From: Lachnospiraceae bacterium UBA1201
GTDB taxonomy: Bacteria > Bacillota > Clostridia > Lachnospirales > Lachnospiraceae
Direction: 5' to 3'
NCBI GenBank assembly: GCA_002309675.1
Contig: DBXX01000016.1
Coordinates: 1-64,000 of the forward strand
DNA: 64,000 nt
The notes under the pieces are model-generated. The model was not told where the DNA came from. It saw only the letters and a list, made by a program, of their open reading frames with translations, and ran no database searches. The position numbers were made by a program, and so were the translations under genes. This document shows, in pieces, positions 32,214 to 41,851 of this stretch (position 1 is its first letter; each line of letters begins with the position of its first letter).

Positions 32214-34655
32214 TTATGCTTTTTTCTTGAATGATAATCCGTTTTCATCTGCCGAAATGATGACCTTATCGCCCTTTTTGATAGTGCTTTCCAGGATCTC
32301 CTCGGCCAGTTTATCCTCCAGACTCGTCTGGATGGTCCGACGCAGCGGACGTGCGCCGTATTTCTCATCATACCCGTGCTCGACCAGCCAGTTTTTCGCT
32401 TTTTCGTCGATGTTGAGTGTGATGTTCATCTGCTCTTTTACGCGTCCTGTGATCTCTGAGAGCATCACATCAGCGATCTCGATCATCTGATCACGCCCCA
32501 GTGAATGGAACACGATCTGCTCATCGATACGGTTCAGGAATTCCGGTTTGAACATCTGCTTCACTTCGTCCATCACGCGGGTCTTCATGTACTCGTAATC
32601 CGCTTTCGCGTCTGACGATGCTCCGAAACCGAGGCGCTTTGGCGAAACGATGTTCGCTGCTCCGCAGTTGGAAGTCATGATCAGCACGGTATTGCGGAAA
32701 TCGACCCGGCGTCCCTGGGAGTCCGTGATCTGTCCGTCGTCCAACACCTGAAGCAGGATGTTGAATACGTCCGGATGTGCCTTCTCGATCTCGTCAAACA
32801 AGATGACCGAATAGGGGTTCCGGCGAACCTTCTCCGAGAGCTGGCCGCCCTCTTCGTAGCCAACGTATCCGGGCGGAGAACCTACGAGTTTACTTACGCT
32901 GTGTTTCTCCATGTACTCCGTCATGTCGACGCGAATGAGAGCATTTTCCGTTCCGAATATCGCTTCGGCGAGTGCTTTCGAAAGCTCGGTCTTACCGACA
33001 CCGGTCGGTCCCAAAAACAGGAAGGAACCGGTCGGACGCTTCGGGTTCTTCAGACCCACACGACCACGGCGGATCGCACGTGATACGGCGGAAACCGCCT
33101 CATCCTGGCCAATGACCCTCTTATGCAAAATCTCCTCGAGTTTCTTCAGGCGCTGCGTCTCACCCTCTTCGAGTGTACGTACCGGGATCTTCGTCCATCC
33201 CGAAACGACGTCGGCGATCTCTTCCGCGCCGACCGTCAACTCGCGGTTTTCCTTCTGCTGCTCCCACTTCTTCAGAAGCGCTTCGATCTTCTCCTGCTTC
33301 TTCTGTTGTTTCTTATGGATCTCTCCGGCTTTTTCGTAGTTCTCGGATTTGATATATTCTTCTTTGGTTTTGTTGAGTTCCTCCATCTCCTCTTCCAGCT
33401 TCTTCACCTCTTCCGGCGGATTAAATGCCGAAAGACGCAGTTTGGAGGCTGCTTCGTCCATGAGGTCAATTGCCTTATCCGGGAGGAAACGATCGTTGAT
33501 ATATCGGATGGAAAGCTTTACTGCAGCCTGCAGCGCTTCATCCGTAATGGTCACTTTATGGTGCGCCTCGTATGCGGGACGCAGACCCTTCAGGATCTCG
33601 ATGCTCTCCGCTTCGTTCGGTTCGTCGACCATGACCGGCTGGAAACGACGTTCGAGCGCCGCATCCTTCTCGATGTGTTTACGGTACTCATCGATCGTGG
33701 TCGCGCCGATGATCTGGATCTCGCCGCGTGCCAGACTGGGTTTCAGGATGTTGGATGCATCCAGCGCACCTTCTGCACCGCCGGCTCCGATGATCGTATG
33801 AATCTCGTCGATGAACAGAAGTACGTTCTTATCCAGGCGAACTTCATCGATCAGGTTCTTGATCCTCTCTTCGAACTCACCGCGGTATTTCGATCCCGCA
33901 ACCATGCCGGACAGATCCAGCATGACCAGTCGTTTATCCGCGATGCTGTCCGGAACATTACCGTCCGCGATCCGCTGTGCCAGTCCCTCGATAACGGCGG
34001 TCTTTCCGACACCGGGCTCACCGATCAGGCACGGGTTATTCTTCGTTCTGCGGCTCAAAATCTGGATGATACGACCGATCTCGGTCTCTCTTCCGATGAC
34101 TGGGTCGATCTCGTCTTTTGCGGCCAATGCGGTCAGATCCCGTGAGTATTTATTCAGCGTCGGTGTCTTTCCTTTTGCTGCGCGCATGTGATCGATCTCA
34201 TCGCGAACTTCGTTGCGGTCCGCTCCCATCGCCTGGAAGATATCGACGTACATACGGCGGATGTCCACCTTCAGCGTATTCAGAATCTTACGGGCAGCGC
34301 AGTCATTTTCCCGAAGGATCGCGATCAGGATATGCTCGGTACCTACGAGCTGGCTCTGCATACGCATAGATTCCTTAGCTGCCTGCTCCAGGATAAGCCG
34401 CGCGCGCGGTGTGTAACCGCCGGCATCCGCGATCATGGCCGAGCTGACCGGCGAGATGACCTCCTCGATCAGATGGCTCACCTTCTCAGCGGTGACGCCG
34501 TACTTTCTGAGTATCTCGCCGGCGATCGAATCATCCTCGATCAGGATACCCAGCAGGAAATGCTCAGAACCTATATAACTGTGGCCGAAACGCGCTGCAG
34601 CCTTCTGTGCCTCTTCGAGCACGGCCTGCGCTTTTCTGGTATATCGTTCAAACAC
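32214..34655 (-). CDS. clpC: ATP-dependent Clp protease ATP-binding subunit ClpC
   Basis: An 813-residue Clp/Hsp100 unfoldase. Two N-terminal Clp repeats (residues 1-145), AAA+ domain 1 with Walker A GEPGVGKT near 213, a UVR-like middle coiled coil (about 400-460), AAA+ domain 2 with GPTGVGKT near 548, and a C-terminal D2-small domain. It feeds phospho-arginine-tagged or damaged proteins to ClpP. The likely start is a GTG at 34655 with GAGAGG upstream, giving the usual (M)[10 protein letters not shown] terminus; an in-frame TTG at 34676 lies before that site. Third gene of the mcsA-mcsB-clpC operon. Confidence 0.97.
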   Translation of the reverse strand: MFERYTRKAQAVLEEAQKAAARFGHSYIGSEHFLLGILIEDDSIAGEILRKYGVTAEKVSHLIEEVISPVSSAMIADAGGYTPRARLILEQAAKESMRMQSQLVGTEHILIAILRENDCAARKILNTLKVDIRRMYVDIFQAMGADRNEVRDEIDHMRAAKGKTPTLNKYSRDLTALAAKDEIDPVIGRETEIGRIIQILSRRTKNNPCLIGEPGVGKTAVIEGLAQRIADGNVPDSIADKRLVMLDLSGMVAGSKYRGEFEERIKNLIDEVRLDKNVLLFIDEIHTIIGAGGAEGALDASNILKPSLARGEIQIIGATTIDEYRKHIEKDAALERRFQPVMVDEPNEAESIEILKGLRPAYEAHHKVTITDEALQAAVKLSIRYINDRFLPDKAIDLMDEAASKLRLSAFNPPEEVKKLEEEMEELNKTKEEYIKSENYEKAGEIHKKQQKKQEKIEALLKKWEQQKENRELTVGAEEIADVVSGWTKIPVRTLEEGETQRLKKLEEILHKRVIGQDEAVSAVSRAIRRGRVGLKNPKRPTGSFLFLGPTGVGKTELSKALAEAIFGTENALIRVDMTEYMEKHSVSKLVGSPPGYVGYEEGGQLSEKVRRNPYSVILFDEIEKAHPDVFNILLQVLDDGQITDSQGRRVDFRNTVLIMTSNCGAANIVSPKRLGFGASSDAKADYEYMKTRVMDEVKQMFKPEFLNRIDEQIVFHSLGRDQMIEIADVMLSEITGRVKEQMNITLNIDEKAKNWLVEHGYDEKYGARPLRRTIQTSLEDKLAEEILESTIKKGDKVIISADENGLSFKKKA

Positions 34656-34696
34656 GTTGGTTTTCCTCTCTTTCAAACATTGCCGACAGGCATCTG

Positions 34697-35734
34697 TCAG
34701 CCGACGATCTCGGGCAATGCAGACCGCAGATATTCTGCGCGGAGCACGTTCAGCTCGTTCTCGTCTAATTCCTTCTGATAGTGTACACGCAGATTATCCG
34801 GCGACACCATCAACATCAGTTTATACAGGCTGAGGGGCTTCGAAAAGTTTACCTTGCCTGCCGAAGCCGCGATGCGGATACGGGACAGATTCAGAAGCGC
34901 CTCGTCGTACCGCATGTAGCGGGCATATTTCAGGATACCGTAGGAGCGGTAGACTTCATCGTCGTTCTGCAGGCTGAAACGCTGCGCACGAATGTTGCGC
35001 ACACGGCGTTCCGACCCGGCGAGCTGCATGCCCACCTTCGTCAGCACCGACATGATCTCCGACTCACTCTGGCCCAGGGTCTTCTGGTTGTAGATCACAT
35101 ACAGGCCGCTCGGATTCTTATCTTCGTAAACGAACGCATCGCGGATGGCAACGCCGTAGCGTCCCAGCTCCGAAGTGATCGTACGGAACCTCTGGCTCGA
35201 AGCCAGGAGAGGCAGATGCAGCACGAGATACGCACGCATGCCGGTTCCGACGTTCGTCGGGAATGCGGTCATATAACCATATTTATCATCGAAAGCGTAA
35301 TTATAGGTTTCATTGATCGCGTCATCCAGGCGATCCGCCTTCGCGAATGCCTCACGCAGGTGAAGACCGCTCTCACTCACCTGCAGTCGCAGATGGTCGT
35401 CACAGTTAAAAAGCACGCTGTAACTTTCGTCTTCCGAAACCGTCAGAGCGATATCCTCGGTCTCCCGCAGCGAAGTCTTCGTGAGCACGCTACGCTCCAG
35501 AAGAGCGCTCTTCTGCACAGCATCCATTTCCGACAGATGCAGGCTGTGGTTTTCCACGCCACCTGCCGACAGGATGCCGGACACATGGTTCATCAGCTCG
35601 GTCCCCAGTTTCTTACGCTGGTCGGACGGCAACTTCTCGGGGAACATCTTCCCCTGTATATTTCTGCGCAGGCGAATGCGGCTTCCGACGATCACATCCT
35701 GCTCCGCGCCGATACCTTCATACCATTTTTCCAT
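34697..35734 (-). CDS. mcsB: protein-arginine kinase McsB
   Basis: A 345-residue ATP:guanido phosphotransferase. Family motifs SRIRLRRNIQGKMFPEKL at the N terminus, EDHLRLQ-type NCDDHLRLQ in the centre, and the C-terminal nucleotide-binding RIRAQRFSLQNDDEVYRSYG region. McsB phosphorylates arginine residues, marking proteins for ClpC-ClpP and inactivating the CtsR repressor in Bacillus. The ATG at 35734 follows GGGGAG and comes 2 bp after mcsA stop. Operon with mcsA and clpC. Confidence 0.95.
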   Translation of the reverse strand: MEKWYEGIGAEQDVIVGSRIRLRRNIQGKMFPEKLPSDQRKKLGTELMNHVSGILSAGGVENHSLHLSEMDAVQKSALLERSVLTKTSLRETEDIALTVSEDESYSVLFNCDDHLRLQVSESGLHLREAFAKADRLDDAINETYNYAFDDKYGYMTAFPTNVGTGMRAYLVLHLPLLASSQRFRTITSELGRYGVAIRDAFVYEDKNPSGLYVIYNQKTLGQSESEIMSVLTKVGMQLAGSERRVRNIRAQRFSLQNDDEVYRSYGILKYARYMRYDEALLNLSRIRIAASAGKVNFSKPLSLYKLMLMVSPDNLRVHYQKELDENELNVLRAEYLRSALPEIVG

Positions 35735-35736
35735 GG

Positions 35737-36267
35737 TTATTTCTCCCCGCTTAATGCTTTGATCTCATCCCTGAACACAACTGCCTGCTCGTAGTCTTCT
35801 GCGGCCAATGCTTCCTGGAGCCGTACGCGCAGTCTCGCGATCTTCTCCTCGGCCGTCAGCTCTTCGATCTTCTCCGCCGGCTGCGTCTTCTTACCCTGCA
35901 GTTTCGGATGCTTACCGGTATGGACGTCGCTACCCTGCAGTTTGTGGATATTCGCGTCGATCAGTGGTCCGAAGATGTGATAGCAATCTTCGCAGCCAAA
36001 GCGACTGCAGTCGACAAACTCCCGGTAAGAGGTCTTACATGTCGGGCAGAAAATGCCTGCATACTCATCCTCTTCATCCGCGTCGTTCTCTGCGACCATG
36101 CCGAGAATACCGGATAAAAGCTGTCCGAAAGGAAGCTCTCCTTCCGGGGGAAGCAGATCCATCTCAGCGGCGCACTGACTGCAGTAGTAATGTTCGGTTC
36201 TTTTATTTCCATCCACCTCGGTGACCACTACGGTCGCCTCGCGGGACTTACATTTTTCACATATCAT
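35737..36267 (-). CDS. mcsA: McsA, zinc-finger activator of McsB
   Basis: A 176-residue protein with four CxxC pairs (CEKC at 3-6, CSQC near 29, CPTC and CEDC further on) that bind zinc, and a C-terminal UVR motif (LRVRLQEALAAEDYEQAVVFRDEIKAL). McsA binds and activates McsB. The ATG at 36267 follows AAAGGAGT. First gene of the operon; unlike the Bacillus arrangement, no ctsR gene precedes it in this window. Confidence 0.93.
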   Translation of the reverse strand: MICEKCKSREATVVVTEVDGNKRTEHYYCSQCAAEMDLLPPEGELPFGQLLSGILGMVAENDADEEDEYAGIFCPTCKTSYREFVDCSRFGCEDCYHIFGPLIDANIHKLQGSDVHTGKHPKLQGKKTQPAEKIEELTAEEKIARLRVRLQEALAAEDYEQAVVFRDEIKALSGEK

Positions 36268-36314
36268 AGGTCGTACTCCTTTGGAGTGATCGGGGCATAA
36301 ATTGCCTCATTTAT

Positions 36315-36343
36315 AGTATACCCCATTCATGGTCAATTTTCAA
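36315..36343 (-). promoter_or_regulatory. promoter of the mcsA-mcsB-clpC operon
   Basis: TTGAAA and TATACT with a 17-base spacer, giving a leader of about 40 bases. No clear CtsR heptamer repeat is seen around it. Confidence 0.65.
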
Positions 36344-36373
36344 TGGAATAAAGTGTGAAAAAACGATGAAAAC

Positions 36374-36404
36374 GGGCGGAACGATCATTCGGATCGGTCC
36401 GCCC
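36374..36404 (-). terminator. terminator of the dockerin/cohesin-like gene pair
   Basis: GGGCGGA-C-CGATC and GATCG-T-TCCGCCC form 12 pairs with one mismatch around a 5-base loop; GTTTTC and later six T residues follow. Confidence 0.75.
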
Positions 36405-36448
36405 TGTACATTTCGTTTTATTGGATTTCACACAACGGCGAAACGTTA

Positions 36449-38803
36449 TCAGAACTCGATAAACTCGAAGTCATCATCGTTTGCTTCGTCATTGCCCGAA
36501 CCTTTTCCGGCCTTTTCGTCAGCCGAATTCATATCCAAATCATAAAGGCCCTTCTTATCGGACACGGCATTCAACTTCATGCCGGCTGCCTTCGCCTTCT
36601 CAGCTGCAGCATCGGCCGCCTTCTTTGCTTCAGCCGCCTTCTGCGCTGCCTCTTTCGCCCTCGCTTCTTTCTCGGCTACTTCCTTCGCTGCCGCCTCTTT
36701 CGCTGCTGCAGCCTTCTGTGCCGCTTCCTTTGCCTTTGCTTCCTTCTCAGCCTGGCGTGCCGCATAAGCTGCAGCTACCTGCTGTTTGATAGCCTCGTCA
36801 ACGGTCTGGCCGGATTTCGGCGCATTTTTCTCTGCGTCTACGGAAGCCATCTTATTGCGGAAAGCCTCTGCCTGCTTAGCAGGGATCACCGGCTCCGGCT
36901 TAACGTATTCGTCGTCGTCATCATCGTCGGTGTCGTCGTTACCGCCGTTGTCGTCGCCGCCGTCATCATCGCCGCCGTCATCATCGCCGCCATCGTCATC
37001 GCCGTCATCGCCATCGCCGTCATCGCTGAAATCGTAACGGGCATACAGCGAACGAAGCTTCCATGCAAGGATGATCGCCAGAATCAGGACGATGAACAGC
37101 ACTACCAGTACGATGTACAGAAGGATACTCTGCTGTTTCCGTTTTTCTACCAGTGAATTATAGTCGTCGATATCCTTACGGTTCTTCGCCTGGAGAGATG
37201 AAAGCTCGTCTTTTAATTTTTTGATCTCGGAAGCTGCACCGGGGTCTTCCTGCGTCTCCGGCTGTGAAGGGTTCGGCTCGGTGTTTCCCTGCTCGGGAAC
37301 CGCATCCTTCGTATACCGAACGAAGGTTCCGATCTTGGTATCGAAACGATACCAGCCGACACTACCGTCTTCTGCCATAGCGTAAACGAGGAATACACCG
37401 TCGTCTACATTGCCGGACAATGACCATGCATTGATGGTCGGGCCGCCTTCATTGACACGAAGCGTCACCTGACGCTTGCCTTCGGTAATGTCCGATGCGC
37501 CGATGTTGAGCAATACATAAACACCGCCGGTCGGGTTTACCGGATAGTACGGATAGAAGGAGTCATTTTCCGGGTTGTATACATAGAAATCTTTGGTTTC
37601 ACCGTCTTTCGATGCAAGGCAGTATAAAACCATATCCTTCTGGGACTTAGCTACGTCAACATCCGTTCCCTTATAAGAGATCGTCGAACGGGTAAAGCCT
37701 GTCGGCATCGCCTCATCGAGCCAGTCAGACTTGATCACCTTCGGGCCTGACCCGTCGAAGATATTTGAAACTTCAACATCTTCTCCGCTTGAAGGGGGAA
37801 GTGTTTCTTCGGGATCGGACTCCTTCGTGGTGTCTTCCTCGGAAGGATCCGTTTCGGATGTATTTGTCTCCGTGGGCTTCTCGGTAGGCTTTTCGGTAGG
37901 CTTCTCCGTAGGAGCTTCGGTCGGAGGCGTTACGATCACCTCTCCGTTTCTCGTCTTACGATTTACGTCGATGGTGTATTCTTTCTTCGTTCCGTTCTGA
38001 GCGGTTACTTCGATGGTAATGGTGTTCTTACCGACTACTAGATAACCGTTTCCTTTGATGACGAGCGTCGCGTTCGGATCCTCGGTCGTAGCGCCGACAT
38101 TCATCAAGGTGACATTGTTATCTACGTCTGTCGCCGTATAGGACGTACGATCCGGGGAAAATGCTTCGTTGATCGATGCGGGAGCGATCGCCAGCGAACT
38201 CAGGTTCGCATTGCCCGAAAGGTTCGGTTGCGTAGGCGGATCCGGGATCGGATCTGTCGGGGCATCCGTGATCGGCTCGGTCGGAGCATCTGTAATCGGC
38301 TCGGTCGGAGCATCTGTCGGAGGCTCGGTCGGCTTTTCCAATACATGGATGATCACACTGGGGATAGCCAGTGCCGCATAATCACGGCCCTCATACGGAA
38401 CCGCGTACTTGAAACCGTATCCGGTTCCTTCCGGATCCATGATATTTGCGTGAATTTCCGCATCACCCGCTTTTAAAGCAGTAAATGAAAATGTTTTGCT
38501 GTACGATTTGATATCCACCTCGGGATCTTCGAGTACCAGGAACGAACCGGTGGTATTCCCGCCTTCTGCTGCAATAACGCCGCTATTCGAAAAGGCGATC
38601 GCATAATCTGCGAGAAGGTATCCCGGAACGTTATCGTTAAGTACTACACTCAACGTTACGGTAAATGTGTCGCCGACGGTAACCTCGGTTGCGCTGGCTG
38701 TAATCGAGGAAACACCGTCATCTGCGCTTACCGTCTTCGCAGGCAACAGACAACAAGTCAGGATCATAGCAAGCACGATCAAACCGGCTAATTTCTTTTT
38801 CAT
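36449..38803 (-). CDS. surface protein: cohesin-like domain, cadherin-like domain, membrane helix, acidic and coiled-coil tail
   Basis: A 784-residue protein. Signal peptide 1-27; a cohesin-like beta-sandwich at about 30-155 (EVTVGDTFTVTLSVVLN, LLADYAIAFSNSGVIAA, ALKAGDAEIHAN); a PTEPITDA repeat linker at 155-195; a cadherin-like beta-sandwich (SSLAIAPASINEAFSPDRTS to ITIEVTAQNGTKKEYTIDV) at about 200-290; a Thr/Pro/Glu linker; a second extracellular domain at about 345-505; one membrane helix near 557-582; then a cytoplasmic part with an Asp/Gly repeat (about 591-634) and an Ala/Lys/Glu coiled coil (about 675-741). The ATG at 38803 follows GGAGC. It lies 58 bp after a dockerin-bearing gene, so the two may dock at the surface. 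The cohesin label rests on pattern, not on a profile search. Confidence 0.8.
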   Translation of the reverse strand: MKKKLAGLIVLAMILTCCLLPAKTVSADDGVSSITASATEVTVGDTFTVTLSVVLNDNVPGYLLADYAIAFSNSGVIAAEGGNTTGSFLVLEDPEVDIKSYSKTFSFTALKAGDAEIHANIMDPEGTGYGFKYAVPYEGRDYAALAIPSVIIHVLEKPTEPPTDAPTEPITDAPTEPITDAPTDPIPDPPTQPNLSGNANLSSLAIAPASINEAFSPDRTSYTATDVDNNVTLMNVGATTEDPNATLVIKGNGYLVVGKNTITIEVTAQNGTKKEYTIDVNRKTRNGEVIVTPPTEAPTEKPTEKPTEKPTETNTSETDPSEEDTTKESDPEETLPPSSGEDVEVSNIFDGSGPKVIKSDWLDEAMPTGFTRSTISYKGTDVDVAKSQKDMVLYCLASKDGETKDFYVYNPENDSFYPYYPVNPTGGVYVLLNIGASDITEGKRQVTLRVNEGGPTINAWSLSGNVDDGVFLVYAMAEDGSVGWYRFDTKIGTFVRYTKDAVPEQGNTEPNPSQPETQEDPGAASEIKKLKDELSSLQAKNRKDIDDYNSLVEKRKQQSILLYIVLVVLFIVLILAIILAWKLRSLYARYDFSDDGDGDDGDDDGGDDDGGDDDGGDDNGGNDDTDDDDDDEYVKPEPVIPAKQAEAFRNKMASVDAEKNAPKSGQTVDEAIKQQVAAAYAARQAEKEAKAKEAAQKAAAAKEAAAKEVAEKEARAKEAAQKAAEAKKAADAAAEKAKAAGMKLNAVSDKKGLYDLDMNSADEKAGKGSGNDEANDDDFEFIEF
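36899..37025 (-). repeat. short tandem repeat coding Asp/Gly run
   Basis: Nine-base units of the type GTCATCGCC/GTCATCATC repeated with small changes, encoding GDDD-type repeats on the cytoplasmic side of the cohesin-like protein. Prone to length change by slippage. Confidence 0.75.
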
Positions 38804-38861
38804 TTTGATTGCTCCATTCCGCTCGCACGATGCGAACTTTTTTCTTTATATTTCCTAATTG

Positions 38862-40940
38862 TCAATTATCTTCTTCGGTTTCCCCGACATTCTCCGGGGA
38901 GGTTTCCTCCGACGTCTCCGGCTCCTCACGGAATACATGCACCTCATAATCAAAGGTCGTTCCGTTACCGGCTGTCACGCGGATCGTAAATACATTCTCG
39001 CCGTAAGAGAGTTCTTTCTTTCCTGCTCCTTCGACCGACGCTTCTTTCTTACCGCGTCCGCCGGATGCTGCATTTTCGATCACATTCGCGATCGCTTTAG
39101 CATCAAACGTGATGCTTCTGACGTTTTCGTCAACGTAGACATCATAGCGGAAAATGCTGCGGTCAAACTCAGGTTCTAACCGCGGAAGCGTAGGCTCAGG
39201 TTCGGTCTCGGGTTCGCTCTCAACCTCCGATGTAGTATCTTCGGAAGATCCCCCGATCGTTTCCTCCGTCTCAGGATACTCCGTCGTCGGCTCGATCGTC
39301 TCTATCTCTTCGATCGAAAGCATCTGCAGGTACGCATTCGGGTTTCCGTCGATCTCCGGCTTCGGTGCGGGCGTCTCCGGCATGTTCTCGAAGACGGGAA
39401 TGTAGAAAATGTAGCCATTGTCCATACATCCCAGTTCCGTGTAAGCCTTCGCCGTGCGTACTGCCTCGTTACGCGCCGCCAGCAGGTTTTGCATATACTG
39501 ATGACGATACAGGGCATAGGCGCCGTTCTTGATGACGTTGAACTTCTGCAGGTATAAAGTGAACTGACCGGCCGCGATGTATTTCTGTACGATCCTCTCG
39601 GCACCGCCGCGTATCGCATTTACCGGGCTGTCCCATCCGTTTTCCTTCGCATACGTCAGACCGTTTTCTATGATCTCCGTATCCGTAACACCGGAAGCTC
39701 CGAAATTGAAATAGTTATAATATCCTTCAAAGCCTTCGTATTTCCCGCTGATCAGGGCACTCTTTCCTTCGGTCCCCTGCTCCTGGCGGAGCCGTACTGC
39801 CAGCATATAAGGGCTGATTCCGTACTCTTCGGCCAATGTGACGATGCACTCCGCATAGGTCTGCCCGTCGGCGCCGTATAAAGCGAACGCCTTCGTCGAC
39901 TTCTGCTCGGTATCATTTACCCGGCGCTGTGTCAGCGGGTAGTATCCGTACGCCGCACGTTTCACGTAGAGTCGGTCCATGTGATCGATGTCGCCGTCCC
40001 GATCGGTGTCTGCCGCAAATAGGTACGGTTCTTCCAACGGATAATAGTTCAGGAAATGACGCTTAAAGTACAGATAATCGAGCTTCGTATGCTGTCCGTC
40101 GCCGTTCGTGTCACCGTAGATCAGGCACGTATAGGTCGCATGCGCTGGTTCTACATAGTCCTCCGGGAGCTCTTCGGCATCCCACAGCAACTCTCCATCC
40201 GATACCGTGACCAGATCTCCGGTACAGATCCGTGCTCCGTCTTCCTTCGCACTGTGATCTGCATTCCATATCCGGATGGTCTTACCGGGCTCGCAGGCGA
40301 TCAGCTTCAAAAAGTCTTCTTTCTTCGTATCCGGCTCGATTCCGGTAACAAAGCCTTCCTGAATAAGCAGTGTCGGCTTCACAACATAGGTGTGTGCCAT
40401 GAAACCGCCGGAAAGGATCTTTTCGACACCGTCCAGTGTCTGCACCATCGGGTTCGATGCCAGATATTCGAACTGGAAGATCTCCTCCGAATTCAGGAAA
40501 TTACGCGGATCCATATAGTAGGCGATCGCTTCCCGCGAAGCCTGGACCCAGTTTGGAGCACTCATGATAACGAACGCATTCTGATCGAAATCGAAGGTGA
40601 TATTTCCGTCGACCGGATCCGTCGCATGGAAGGAAGTCGGATAATTCACCGTGTTCGGCGTCAGGTTGATGCGATAGCCGGACTCTCCGTCGAGAGCCTC
40701 GTCCCAGGAAAGCCCCGTCTGATACGGCAGAAATGCCCAGTTCGGATGCTCTTGGTGAAGTTCTGTCAGTTTTTCATAGTAACTTTCCGGAAAGCCCAAC
40801 TGGTTCAGCAGCAGTTCGTACGCCGGGTCTTTCTCTGCAAATACATCAAAAAAACCCGCATGAAAGAAACCCCCGCAGATGAAAGCGAGGGAGAACAGCA
40901 GGATCATTATAATGCTGCAAATTCTCTTCCTTCGTTTCAA
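38862..40940 (-). CDS. secreted N-acetylglucosaminidase-like protein with dockerin and cadherin-like domains
   Basis: A 692-residue secreted protein. Signal peptide about 1-36; an N-terminal SPOR/SH3-like region to about 260; a type I dockerin at about 276-335 with two calcium loops (GDTNGDGQHTKLDYLYFKRH and DTDRDGDIDHMDRLYVKR); a glucosaminidase (GH73-like/LytG) domain at about 350-510 with catalytic Glu in VRLRQEQGTEG; a Glu/Thr linker; and a cadherin-like sandwich at the C terminus. Likely a peptidoglycan-remodelling enzyme carried by a dockerin. The chosen start is a TTG at 40940, which has AAGGAG 7 bases upstream and gives a classical signal peptide; an ATG at 40976 is possible but has no clear ribosome site. 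Followed by the cohesin-like gene. Confidence 0.82.
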   Translation of the reverse strand: MKRRKRICSIIMILLFSLAFICGGFFHAGFFDVFAEKDPAYELLLNQLGFPESYYEKLTELHQEHPNWAFLPYQTGLSWDEALDGESGYRINLTPNTVNYPTSFHATDPVDGNITFDFDQNAFVIMSAPNWVQASREAIAYYMDPRNFLNSEEIFQFEYLASNPMVQTLDGVEKILSGGFMAHTYVVKPTLLIQEGFVTGIEPDTKKEDFLKLIACEPGKTIRIWNADHSAKEDGARICTGDLVTVSDGELLWDAEELPEDYVEPAHATYTCLIYGDTNGDGQHTKLDYLYFKRHFLNYYPLEEPYLFAADTDRDGDIDHMDRLYVKRAAYGYYPLTQRRVNDTEQKSTKAFALYGADGQTYAECIVTLAEEYGISPYMLAVRLRQEQGTEGKSALISGKYEGFEGYYNYFNFGASGVTDTEIIENGLTYAKENGWDSPVNAIRGGAERIVQKYIAAGQFTLYLQKFNVIKNGAYALYRHQYMQNLLAARNEAVRTAKAYTELGCMDNGYIFYIPVFENMPETPAPKPEIDGNPNAYLQMLSIEEIETIEPTTEYPETEETIGGSSEDTTSEVESEPETEPEPTLPRLEPEFDRSIFRYDVYVDENVRSITFDAKAIANVIENAASGGRGKKEASVEGAGKKELSYGENVFTIRVTAGNGTTFDYEVHVFREEPETSEETSPENVGETEEDN

Positions 40941-41003
40941 AGCCTTGCTCCTTAAAGGTAAGTCGAATGCTTGCATAAGGCATTCCGATGAAGTACCGAT
41001 GTA

Positions 41004-41032
41004 AGTATACTATTCTTTACGGTATTTGTCAA
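41004..41032 (-). promoter_or_regulatory. promoter of the dockerin/cohesin-like operon
   Basis: TTGACA and TATACT with a 17-base spacer, about 60 bases before the TTG start at 40940. Confidence 0.85.
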
Positions 41033-41051
41033 GAAATCCGACCATGGAAAA

Positions 41052-41074
41052 TGCCCCTGCACGGGGCAGGGGCA
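41052..41074 (-). terminator. terminator after rubrerythrin
   Basis: TGCCCCTGC/GCAGGGGCA, nine perfect pairs with a 5-base loop and four T residues. Confidence 0.75.
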
Positions 41075-41097
41075 CCGATAGGATCTATGCGATTTTA

Positions 41098-41640
41098 TCA
41101 GTAATTATCAGCGGAGATCTCGAAGAAACTCTGCGGATGCGCGCAGGTCGGGCATACCTCGGGCGCCTTCTCCCCGACCACGATGTGGCCGCAGTTTCTG
41201 CACTCCCAAACCTTCACTGTACTCTTAGCAAATACCTGTGCGGTCTCGATGTTCTTAAGCAACGCACGATAACGCTCCTCGTGGCGCTTCTCGATAGCTG
41301 CTACCAGGCGGAATCTTTCAGCCAGCTCGGTAAAGCCTTCTGCTTCTGCCGTCTTTGCGAACTCTTCGTACATGTCGGTCCACTCGTAGTTCTCACCGTC
41401 TGCGGCCGCATTCAGGTTCTCTGCGGTGTCGCCGATGCCGTTCAGCTCCTTAAACCATAATTTTGCGTGCTCTTTTTCATTGTCCGCTGTCTTCAGAAAC
41501 AGATCCGCGATCTGCTCGAAGCCTTCTTTCTTTGCTTTCGAAGCAAAATATGTGTACTTGTTTCTCGCCATGGATTCGCCGGCAAATGCGGCTTCCAGGT
41601 TCTTCTCGGTCTGCGTTCCCGCGTACTTATTCTGTGCCAT
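41098..41640 (-). CDS. rubrerythrin
   Basis: A 180-residue rubrerythrin. The ferritin-like diiron domain has the Glu/ExxH signatures ([37 protein letters not shown]), and a C-terminal rubredoxin-like FeS4 site has CRNC and CPTC. It reduces hydrogen peroxide with electrons from rubredoxin or NADH oxidoreductases, a main oxidative-stress defence in strict anaerobes. The ATG at 41640 has AAGGAG at 7 bases; an upstream ATG at 41646 is too close to it. Monocistronic with its own promoter and terminator. Confidence 0.97.
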   Translation of the reverse strand: MAQNKYAGTQTEKNLEAAFAGESMARNKYTYFASKAKKEGFEQIADLFLKTADNEKEHAKLWFKELNGIGDTAENLNAAADGENYEWTDMYEEFAKTAEAEGFTELAERFRLVAAIEKRHEERYRALLKNIETAQVFAKSTVKVWECRNCGHIVVGEKAPEVCPTCAHPQSFFEISADNY

Positions 41641-41712
41641 GATCATTCTCCTTTGCTGTAAGGGGGACCCCCGTTCTTATTTTCGTCCGTTTCTTCCGGA
41701 CCGGTTATTTTG

Positions 41713-41741
41713 ATTATATCACACTATACCCCATCGGTCAA
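41713..41741 (-). promoter_or_regulatory. rubrerythrin promoter
   Basis: TTGACC and TATAAT with a 17-base spacer; leader of about 70 bases. Confidence 0.85.
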
Positions 41742-41773
41742 AAGGATTTTCTCTACAATTCTCCCATTTTACG

Positions 41774-41801
41774 TTGTATTTTTAGAGAAACGTGGTAAAC
41801 T
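41774..41801 (+). promoter_or_regulatory. weak promoter candidate for the sodium symporter
   Basis: TTGTAT and TAAACT with a 16-base spacer on the plus strand, divergent from the rubrerythrin promoter. Confidence 0.5.
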
Positions 41802-41851
41802 AGAAGGTAATGAACTTATACAACACTGAAGGTGTGGAAAGTGAGGTTATT

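Noticed and set aside
36315..36345. CtsR box at the mcsA promoter
   Set aside because: GGTCAAT-TTTCAAT is only a loose match to the tandem heptamer GGTCAAA, and one half is the -35 box itself.
41810..41851. Earlier start for the sodium symporter
   Set aside because: AAGG is only a few bases from that ATG, and the added residues do not fit the family N terminus; ATG 41852 has a good site.
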